64,000 nucleotides of DNA from Achatina immaculata (Eukaryota; Mollusca; Gastropoda; Stylommatophora; Achatinidae). Both the position numbers and the translations under genes were made by a program. The stretch is from positions 50,484,455 through 50,548,454 of the forward strand of contig CM019693.1 of NCBI GenBank assembly GCA_009760885.1. Direction: 5' to 3'. Shown in pieces: positions 56,292 to 64,000 of this stretch (positions within the stretch are counted from its first letter, which is position 1; every line of letters begins with the position of its first letter). The notes under the pieces were generated by a model. It searched no databases and had not been told where the DNA came from. It saw nothing but the letters and a program-made list of their open reading frames with translations.

Positions 56292-56487
56292 TCAAGTACT
56301 GCCTCATATCGTAGAGCCTGTCTTCTAAAATCAAGTACTGCCTCATATCGTAGAGCCTGTCTTCTAAAATCAAGTACTGCCTCATATCGTAGAGCCTGTC
56401 TTCTAAAATCAAGTACTGCCTCATATCGTAGAGCCTGTCTTCTAAAATCAAGTACTGCCTCATATCGTAGAGCCTGTCTTCTAAAAT
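56292..56487. repeat. 39-bp minisatellite within Tc1 remnant
   Basis: Five near-identical units of aagtactgcctcatatcgta plus GAGCCTGTCTTCTAAAATC between 'VWG' and 'FQQD' of the transposase. Confidence 0.92.
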
Positions 56488-56645
56488 CACCCAGATCTGA
56501 GAATCTTTCAGCAAGATAGAGCTAGACCTCACACGGCTAATCTTACCAAACATTTCCTTCACAAGTTTAAGGCTTCAAAATCAGACTCAGGCGTCACTGC
56601 CTTCAGGACAGCCTCATATATGCCCCGCCTCATACCGCAGCCTCC

Positions 56646-56788
56646 ATCAAAGAGTATGTTTGCTAGTAGTTTCCATCAAAGAGTATGTTTGCTAGTAGTT
56701 TCCATCAAAGAGTATGTTTGCTAGTAGTTTCCATCAAAGAGTATGTTTGCTAGTAGTTTCCATCAAAGAGTATGTTTGCTAGTAGTTT
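56646..56788. repeat. 29-bp minisatellite, left part
   Basis: Five units of ccatcaaagagtatgtttgc plus TAGTAGTTT, split by a LINE-E insertion. Confidence 0.93.
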
Positions 56789-57603
56789 CTTCTTCTTCTT
56801 CTTCTTCTTCGTTCGCACTGTCTGTCTATATCTGCAGTCCTGTCTCTTGGATAAATTTCACTGTTTTTTGTAATTCATGTATGGAACCGTAGAGCTTATC
56901 TTCTTTAGTGGTTTCACTGGGCCAGTAATTATTTCTCAGTGTCTCGTAGTTGATGCAGTTCTGGAGGATATGTTCCACAGTTTGGGGCACCTGGGCACAT
57001 GTACATAGATTAGTAGTACCAACCTTAAACTTTGTATACATATGACTTCGGAGTCGGCTGTGTCCTGTTCGGAGACGGAAGATGGTGACTTGTTCCTTTC
57101 TGTTTAGCATGTGATAGTCATCATGTGGTGGTGTTTGTGGCTTCCTGTAGGTTTTTATCATGCTTTTCTTCTGATTATAAGTGATTGGTATGTCTGGTTG
57201 CTCCATTTCAGTGCCCTCTTTGGCCAGATGGTCAGCTTTCTCATTGCCTGGTATCCCACAGTGGGAGGGAATCCATTGCAAAGTGACTCCATGTTGTAAG
57301 CCAATTTTTGACAAGGCATCCTTAAGGTCTGGTAGTTTGTTGCACTGAAGAGCCTCCAGTACTGATCTTGCATCTGTGAGAATTACTACAGGACATGTAT
57401 CAATTCTGGAGTCTGATAGTTTTTCAACTGCAGCAATAATTGCCCTAACTTCTGCATCAAAGTTGTTGCAGTATTTACCAGTGGGTATGGAAATCTTGTC
57501 AATGGTGTTGTTTGGATATTCAATATATGCTCCTGCCCCTCCATTCTTTATGGCATTATGTGCAGATCCATCTGTATACACACGTATCCAGGTGTCACAT
57601 GGA
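56789..57603 (-). mobile_element. LINE-E 3' fragment with intact RNase H domain
   Basis: A 251-codon minus-strand frame without stops encodes RNase HI: 'VYTDGSAHN' (first Asp), 'NNFDAEVRAII' (Glu), 'VVILTDARSVLEAL' (Asp), 'IPSHCGIPGNEKADHLAKEG' (His and last Asp), followed by a Cys/His motif 'CTCAQVPQTVEHILQNC'. This layout is typical of the I-type LINE C-terminus. The element ends in gcgaacgaagaagaag (GAA)n and is flanked by an 11-bp target duplication gctagtagttt (56778-56788, 57604-57614) inside the 29-bp array. It is 5' truncated at RNase H but otherwise undamaged, so the insertion is young. Its 3' end resembles those of the composite retroposons. Confidence 0.9.
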
Positions 57604-57968
57604 GCTAGTAGTTTCCATCAAAGAGTATGTTTGCTAGTAGTTTCCATCAAAGAGTATGTTTGCTAGTAGTTTCCATCAAAGAGTATGTTTGCTAGTAGTT
57701 CCCATCAAAGAGTATGTTTGCTAGTAGTTCCCATCAAAGAGTATGTTTGCTAGTAGTTCCCATCAAAGAGTATGTTTGCTAGTAGTTCCCATCAAAGAGT
57801 ATGTTTGCTAGTAGTTCCCATCAAAGAGTATGTTTGCTAGTAGTTTCCATCAAAGAATATGTTTGCTAGTAGTTTCCATCAAAGAGTATGTTTGCTAGTA
57901 GTTCCCATCAAAGAGTATGTTTGCTAGTAGTTCCCATCAAAGAGTATGTTTGCTAGTAGTTTCCATCA
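57604..57968. repeat. 29-bp minisatellite, right part
   Basis: About 12 units continuing 56646-56788, with a ttcccatc variant amplified in a block. Confidence 0.93.
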
Positions 57969-58640
57969 AGTGGTGGCTCTTCACGACGCATTTTCTGCCA
58001 CACAGTTCAGATCTCCTACCAGCACCCTTAATTTCCTAGATCCAGAGATCGCATCACAATTACATTATTCTTCCTTTCCTGCTCTTCATTTTCCCGCAGT
58101 CTTTCCAGTACGGCTTTAGCAATGTCACCCTTGTCCATTCTCAGCCTGCCATTTATCTTAGCCTGTCCAACAAGTCTGTCTTCCACATCACTGCCATGTA
58201 CTCCTACATGCCCTGGACAATAAAGACATGTTAGACTTGTCACATTTCATTGGCTTAACAGACAAACCCGTTCTTTTTTAACCATTTTTTTCTCAGTCTC
58301 ATGGAGCATACTCTGCGAATCCGCCACAGTGACTCCATGAACTTCATGGGCAAGGAACCATTCCATTGCTGCCGAGACAGCCTCAGTCTCCATTCGCGTG
58401 CTTGATGTGCTGACTTCAAAGACTCCCAAACCCTGTGCCACTACTCTTCCACTGAGGCAGGTAAAACGCCAACCACTTCTGCTGTTCCTAGCACTGAGCC
58501 ACCTGTATATATGCTGATCTGCTTGGTATGCTATTATACAAAATGGCCGCGATGTAGAGACTGGGAACAGGGAGCAGCTGAATTTTTGGTTCAAGATCTC
58601 ATCCAATGTCGCTGTGAGTCTTCTGACACGGTAAGATATA
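57969..58640 (-). pseudogene. LINE-D RNase H fragment
   Basis: The minus strand gives 'GWRFTCLSGRVVAQGLGVFE', 'RMETEAVSAAMEWFLAHEV' (catalytic Glu), 'GVTVADSQSML' (Asp) and, after a frameshift, 'LTCLYCPGHVGVHGSDVEDRL' (the last Asp is kept, normal 'NERAD' altered). This is an RNase H domain unlike that of LINE-E. It interrupts the Tc1 remnant between 'FQQD' and 'SPDMNP'. Its relation to the adjacent 29-bp array is unclear. Confidence 0.75.
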
Positions 58641-58784
58641 TATATACTTCAGGAGTTTGTTAGAACAGCAACCTTTTCTTGTGCTGGATTGGTCTACAAA
58701 ATCTCCTGACATGAACCCGACAGAACACGCCTGCGATGAACAGAATGACATGTCAGTATGACATCAACACTGTGAATGATCTGG

Positions 58785-59345
58785 AGTTAGCACTCACTGC
58801 TGGAGTTAGCACTCACTGCTGGAGATAGCACTCACTATTGGAGCTAGCACTCACTGCTGGAGTTAGCACTCACTATTGGAGCTAGCACTCACTGCTGGAG
58901 TTAGCACTCACTGCTGGAGTTAGCACTCACTGCTGGAATTAGCACTCACTGCTGGAGTTAGCACTCACTGCTGGAGTTAGCACTCACTGCTGGAGTTAGC
59001 ACTCACTGCTGGAGTTAGCACTCACTGCTGGAATTAGCATTCACTGCTGGAGTTAGCACTCACTGCTGGAGCTAGAACTCACTGCTGGAGTTAGCATTCA
59101 CTGCTGGAGCTAGAACTCAATGCTGGAGTTAGCACTCACTGCTGGAGTTAGCACTCACTGCTGGAATTAGCACTCACTGCTGGAGTTAGCACTCACTGCT
59201 TGAGCTAGAACTCACTGCTGGAGTTAGCATTCACTGCTGGAGCTAGAACTCACTGCTAGAGCTAGCACTCACTGCTGGAGCTAGAACTCAATGCTAAAGC
59301 TAACACTCAGTGCTGGAGCTAGAACTCAATGCTATGGGTAGCACT
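58785..59345. repeat. 19-bp minisatellite derived from Tc1 transposase
   Basis: About 29 units of gctggagttagcactcact. The unit begins in the transposase codons 'LELALTA', and the array exits into 'LTAE...FQTLLQHE', so it is an expansion of that spot. Confidence 0.93.
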
Positions 59346-59430
59346 CACTGCAGAAAGGAGGGCAACATCCCAAACAGCTTTTCAGACATTGTTGCAGCAT
59401 GAGACGCCGATGCCGAGCCTGCGCTGATAT

Positions 59431-59828
59431 TCTTTTATTATTGTATAGATATTAGCTCCTACTAGCGATGAACAGACAGATCAGCCTCATATTTAGATTG
59501 TATCTCCTAGTAGCTAGACACACACATGTTAGTCTCAAATTTTCATCTGACACACTCAGACTTGCAAGAAATACAGGATTTTGTTATTAGTCAACACCAA
59601 ATAATTATTTCAAATCCGTCGACAAAATAATACTGGTCTGTTCTTCATCTCCACACCATCATCCATGTGGGTGTGGGTGTGTGTGCGTGTCTGTGGGTTT
59701 TTATTTCTGTTAGTTCTCCACTGATATGATATCCTCCAGCTGGAATTACTTCATAACATTTTTGTGAGTGTTCACTTTATGACAGAAAAAGTAAAATATA
59801 ATTTGATGATAGTCAACTCATCAGTCAT
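59431..59828. other. Unassigned sequence right of Tc1 remnant
   Basis: I searched this for a terminal inverted repeat to match the region left of 54813 and found none that I trust. Confidence 0.4.
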
Positions 59829-60170
59829 CATGACTGTATCATCTCGCTGTTCACAGGTACTCATGACTGTATCATCTCGCTGTTCACAGGTACTCATGAC
59901 TGTATCATCTCGCTGTTCACAGGTACTCATGACTGTATCATCTCGCTGTTCACAGGTACTCATGACTGTATCATCTCGCTGTTCACAGGTACTCATGACT
60001 GTATCATCTCGCTGTTCACAGGTACTCATGACTGTGTCATCTCGCTGTTCACAGGTACTCATGACTGTGTCATCTCGCTGTTCACAGGTACTCATGACTG
60101 TATCATCTCGCTGTTCACAGGTACTCATGACTGTGTCATCTCGCTGTTCACAGGTACTCATGACTGTGGG
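59829..60170. repeat. 33-bp minisatellite
   Basis: Ten to eleven near-identical units of catgactgtatcatctcgct plus GTTCACAGGTACT. Period divisible by three, so frames stay open on both strands. Confidence 0.95.
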
Positions 60171-60262
60171 TTATAGCATCAACTTTTACTGTCTCGCACA
60201 AACACAACAACAGGAGTTGCGAAAATGTCAACATTAAGACTGGTGCAGAAACTGCCATTCAC

Positions 60263-60750
60263 CATAGCAACCACAACATCCAGAACTAGTACGTCCAGAA
60301 ACAAGCAGACTTTCAGTGAATGTTCTCTATCTCGTGTATGACTTTCATGGTCAGTGAATGTTCTCTATCTCGTGTATGACTTTCATGGTCAGTGAATGTT
60401 CTCTATCTCGTGTATGACTTTCATGGTCAGTGAATGTTCTCTATCTCGTGTATGACTTTCATGGTCAGTAAATGTTCTCTAGCTCGTGTATGACTTTCAT
60501 GGTCAGTGAATGTTCTCTATCTCGTGTATGACTTTCATGGTCAGTGAATGTTCTCTATCTCGTGTATGACTTTCATGGTCAGTGAATGTTCTCTATCTCG
60601 TGTATGACTTTCATGGTCAGTGAATGTTCTCTATCTCGTGTATGACTTTCATGGTCAGTAAATGTTCTCTATCTCGTGTATGACTTTCATGGTCAGTGAA
60701 TGTTCTCTAGCTCGTGTATGAAATAATAATCCACGTAACTGCGTCAAGTA
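60263..60750. repeat. Dispersed repeat D, copy C (expanded)
   Basis: It starts with accacaacatccagaactag, then the tandem block 60312-60718, and ends gtaactgcgtcaagta. Block order matches copies A and B. Confidence 0.8.
60312..60718. repeat. 38-bp minisatellite within repeat D
   Basis: About 11 units of gtcagtgaatgttctctatc plus TCGTGTATGACTTTCATG, derived from the right part of repeat D. Confidence 0.94.
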
Positions 60751-61104
60751 ATGGGAACAAACGACATACAGTAAAGAAATTACAACAAAATGGATTTGAA
60801 GGAATCGTAAAAAGTAATCACCAAACACTCATCTGTAACATGACTGATACTCATCCAGCTTTATATAGAAATAACGTTCATACTCTAGAGCTAAACTAAA
60901 TTAATCTTGTGAATTAAATAGCTTCATTTAAATGATTTGGTCTAAATGATAAAAAAAAGATTACTTCACGTATCTGAGCCCACTTCTCTGGCTGTAAACG
61001 CGGGTTAAGCCAGATGTTACTTGCTAATCTCCCCTTGAAGTTGCCCGTCATGGGTTTGATGAAACGATACACTGTTAGATTTCCTGTCTACCTAATACAC
61101 GCTA
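60751..61104. other. Unassigned sequence
   Basis: A 61-codon frame has no recognisable domain. Weak similarity to the right flank of repeat D copy B. Confidence 0.4.
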
Positions 61105-61260
61105 ATCAAATGAGCGCATATACACAGCAATACCATCACATAAAACCAAATGAGCGCATATACAAAGCAATATCATCACAGAGAACCAAATGAGCGTATA
61201 TACACAACAATGCCATCACATAAAACCAAGTGAGCACATATACACACCAATACCACCACA
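61105..61260. repeat. 40-bp minisatellite
   Basis: Four units of aaatgagcgcatatacacag plus CAATACCATCACATAAAACC. Confidence 0.92.
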
Positions 61261-61404
61261 TAAAACCGTAGGATAGAAACAGAAGTAGAAACAATGTCAT
61301 GAGCACTAAAACTAACCACAAGTAGAATAGAAACAGAAACGATATCATGACCAGTAAAACTTCTCACAAACTAGAACAGGAACAGAAATATAAATACAAT
61401 CTCT

Positions 61405-62590
61405 AGCATTAAAACTTCTCAAGTAGAACAGAAACAGAAACAATATCACTCACACTAAAACTTCTTACAAGTAGATTAGAAACAGAAACAATATCACTCA
61501 CACTAAAACTTCTTACAAGTAGATTAGAAACAGAAACAATATCACTCACACTAAAACTTCTTACAAGTAGATTAGAAACAGAAACAATATCACGAGAACT
61601 AAAACTTCTTACAAGTAGATTAGAAACAGAAACACTATCACTCACACTAAAACTTCTTACAAGTAGATTAGAAACAGAAACAATATCACTCACACTAAAA
61701 CTTCTTACAAGTAGATTAGAAACAGAAACAATATCACTCACACTAAAACTTCTTACAAGTAGATTAGAAACAGAAACAATATCACTCACACTAAAACTTC
61801 TTACAAGTAGATTAGAAACAGAAACAATATCACGAGAACTAAAACTTCTTACAAGTAGATTAGAAACAGAAACAATATCACTCACACTAAAACTTCTTAC
61901 AAGTAGATTAGAAACAGAAACAATATCACTCACACTAAAACTTCTTACAAGTAGATTAGAAACAGAAACAGAAACAATATCACTCACACTAAAACTTCTT
62001 ACAAGTAGATTAGAAACAGAAACAATATCACTCACACTAAAACTTCTTACAAGTAGATTAGAAACAGAAACAATATCACTCACACTAAAACTTCTTACAA
62101 GTAGATTAGAAACAGAAACAATATCACTCACACTAAAACTTCTTACAAGTAGATTAGAAACAGAAACAATATCACTCACACTAAAACTTCTTACAAGTAG
62201 ATTAGAAACAGAAACAATATCACGAGAACTAAAACTTCTTACAAGTAGATTAGAAACAGAAACAATATCACTCACACTAAAACTTCTTACAAGTAGATTA
62301 GAAACAGAAACAATATCACTCACACTAAAACTTCTTACAAGTAGAATTGAAACAGAAACAATATCATGAGAACTAAAACTTCTTACAAGTAGATTAGAAA
62401 CAGAAACAATATCACTCACACTAAAACTTCTTACAAGTAGAATTGAAACAGAAACAATATCATGAGAACTAAAACTTCTTACAAGTAGATTAGTAACAGA
62501 AACAATATCACTCACATTAAAACTTCTTACAAGTAGATTAGAAACAGAAACAGTATCACTCACACTAAAACTTCTCGCAAATAGAACAGA
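61405..62590. repeat. 48-bp minisatellite, ~24 units
   Basis: Units of cactaaaacttcttacaagt plus AGATTAGAAACAGAAACAATATCACTCA; one unit has an extra 6 bp. The period is a multiple of three, so the minus strand has a 384-codon frame of 16-residue repeats (VSDIVSVSNLLVRSFS) with no ATG start and no splice or signal context. I treat it as non-coding. Confidence 0.93.
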
Positions 62591-62990
62591 AACAGAAACA
62601 AAATGAGAAATAAAACATATACAGAGCAGTCATGTCAAACATCATCCCCAATAGAACAGCAGACACACAGGAGAAGTTGATATTTTTGTTGTATGAGTTT
62701 AGATGTCTGTGTAAACCTGTAGAAACAAATCAAAATATGATTTTCACACACAAAAAAGTTGTTCAGTGTTGCTATTTTTCTGTATATCTTGGAAAAGAAG
62801 ATGAGGAAATTGTAGCCCGGCAGCCCTTCCTAGGTACGTGAAAGTTCAGATTGGTCACTCACCGTCTACAACATGAAATATAACATGACACGCCAAGTGT
62901 CTGTTTAAGAAAACGAGCAACGACAAATCCTTTCACAAGTCTCTAGACAGATGCCTTGCATGTTTTCTTTCACTTGTCTCTACAAGATAA
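62591..62990. other. Unassigned sequence
   Basis: No supported gene. Confidence 0.4.
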
Positions 62991-63009
62991 GGAACATATC
63001 TCCCTTGTG

Positions 63010-63668
63010 TCCAGTCTAGACCTCTCAAATCCTATTAATGACTTAATATTGAAGCTTGCTTAACTCTAATCAAGATCTCTCAAATCCTATTAATGACTTA
63101 ATATTGAAGCTTGCTTAACTCTAATCAAGATCTCTCAAATCCTCTTAATGTCTTATCATTGTAGCTTGCCTAACCCTAATCAAGATCTCTCAAATCCTCT
63201 TAATGTCTTATCATTGTAGCTTGCCTAACCCTAATCAAGATCTCTCAAATCCTCTTAATGTCTTATCATTGAAGCTTGCCTAACTCTAATCAAGATCTCT
63301 CAAATCCTCTTAATGTCTTATCATTGTAGCTTGCCTAACCCTAATCAAGATCTCTCAAATCCTCTTAATGTCTTATCATTGTAACTCGCCTAACTCTAAT
63401 CAAGATCTCTCAAATCCTCTTAATGTCTTATCATTGTAACTCGCCTAACTCTAATCAAGATCTCTCAAATCCTCTTAATGTCTTATCATTGTAGCTTGCC
63501 TAACTCTAATCAAGATCTCTCAAATCCTCTTAATGTCTTATCATTGTAACTCGCCTAACTCTAATCAAGATCTCTCAAATCCTCTTAATGTCTTATCATT
63601 GTAGCTTGCCTAACTCTAATCAAGATCTCTCAAATCCTCTTAATGTCTTGTCATTGTAGCTCGCCTAA
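63010..63668. repeat. 55-bp minisatellite
   Basis: About 12 units of ctaatcaagatctctcaaat plus CCTCTTAATGTCTTATCATTGTAGCTTGCCTAACT. Confidence 0.94.
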
Positions 63669-64000
63669 CTCCCTTCCATTCTATGTCCCACCGGGAGTTG
63701 CCGGCCTCCCAAAAGTAGCTACAGTGACCTTCGGGCAGACTGACCCTGATAAAACCGCTGGTGAAATATTTTAAACATTAAAATGATTTTATTTTCATCT
63801 ACACTTTCATCAAGATTATAATCTAATAATCATGCAACTCACTCTCATGACAAGTTCTGTTCAAATATAGTTTTATTGAAAACCATATATACATGTATGT
63901 TCAAGTTAATGTAAGGTCGCTAATTATATGTGAAAGTTTGTTGGAAATAACGATTTCTTGCGAGAGATTGATTGATTGACTGATTTTTATTACTGAAGAG
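63669..64000. other. Unassigned sequence at window edge
   Basis: Nothing recognised; AT-rich after 63770. Confidence 0.4.

Larger units (their letters stand above)
54813..59430 (+). pseudogene. Tc1-like transposase, disrupted by arrays and insertions
   Basis: Starting with ATG at 54813, the plus strand gives Tc1-family segments in order: helix-turn-helix ('KRWQAVGMLSSGMSTRGVAR', then after a frameshift near 54917 'IARLNQRFQATG'), the GRPR-like linker ('GTRPGQPRITTQVRGRQ'), 'TVRGRLQAAGL', 'EWRSTMFTAESRF' (~55235-55275), 'HGRYGGGSV' (~55345), 'VHVWGTFTRDHRT' (~56205-56250), 'FQQDRARPHTANLTKHF' (~56500-56550), 'LDWSTKSPDMNPTEHACDE' (~58685-58740), 'DLELALTA' and 'FQTLLQHETPMP' (~59390). The first catalytic Asp of DDE is Ala (FTAES); the second Asp (56515) and the Glu (58723) remain. 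Normal length is about 1 kb; here it is spread over 4.6 kb by four minisatellites and two LINE pieces. Terminal inverted repeats were not identified. Confidence 0.85.

Overview
This window looks like animal nuclear DNA, most likely from a lophotrochozoan and probably a mollusc. The reasons are: introns with GT/AG borders, several LINE lineages, Tc1-like and hAT DNA transposons, a tRNA-headed SINE, a metazoan-type 18S rRNA 5' end, and very abundant minisatellites. The species assignment is inference. There is no bacterial-style gene organisation, and most long open frames here are products of tandem repeats. By eye, a third to a half of the 64 kb is tandem array (periods mainly 19-56 bp).

Host genes are few and seen only as exons. 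A family of cysteine-rich, secreted-type proteins lies on the minus strand: three homologous terminal exons (236-684, 40520-40896, 42259-42632) share an exact 11-cysteine spacing, a Thr/Ser/Pro-rich tail and a phase-1 3' splice site. A possible signal-peptide exon (49486-49665, phase 1-1) could belong upstream of them. A separate plus-strand signal-peptide first exon lies at 51889-51952.

Mobile elements, left to right: a LINE 3' end in a minisatellite (911-1344); a degenerate LINE ('LINE-B', about 5482-11680, minus) carrying a 2-kb composite retroposon (5582-7600); two copies of a LINE-A 3' end in a 1.45-kb duplication (13684-14024, 15406-15770); an internally deleted hAT element (15827-18687) carrying a second composite retroposon (16905-18222); a third composite (24327-26187) in an 18-bp minisatellite; LINE-G and a deleted LINE-A in a 21-bp minisatellite (31122-33853); LINE-C reverse transcriptase pieces (34100-35650); a tRNA-derived SINE (46358-46598); a hAT end (to 46904); and a Tc1-like transposase (54813-59430) broken up by four minisatellites and two LINE fragments with RNase H domains.

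Two themes stand out. First, the composite retroposons carry, in transcript order, apparent rDNA external spacer, the first ~220 nt of 18S rRNA, a body of hairpin-forming subrepeats and a (GAA)n tail. They are flanked by clear target-site duplications, so they look like a chimeric rRNA-headed retroposon family mobilised by LINE machinery; one copy has a different head. Second, many minisatellites have units that are themselves pieces of transposon coding sequence (LINE-B endonuclease and RT, LINE-C RT, Tc1 transposase), of a dispersed repeat, or of a splice-acceptor region, so arrays appear to be born inside existing elements and genes and then to receive further insertions.
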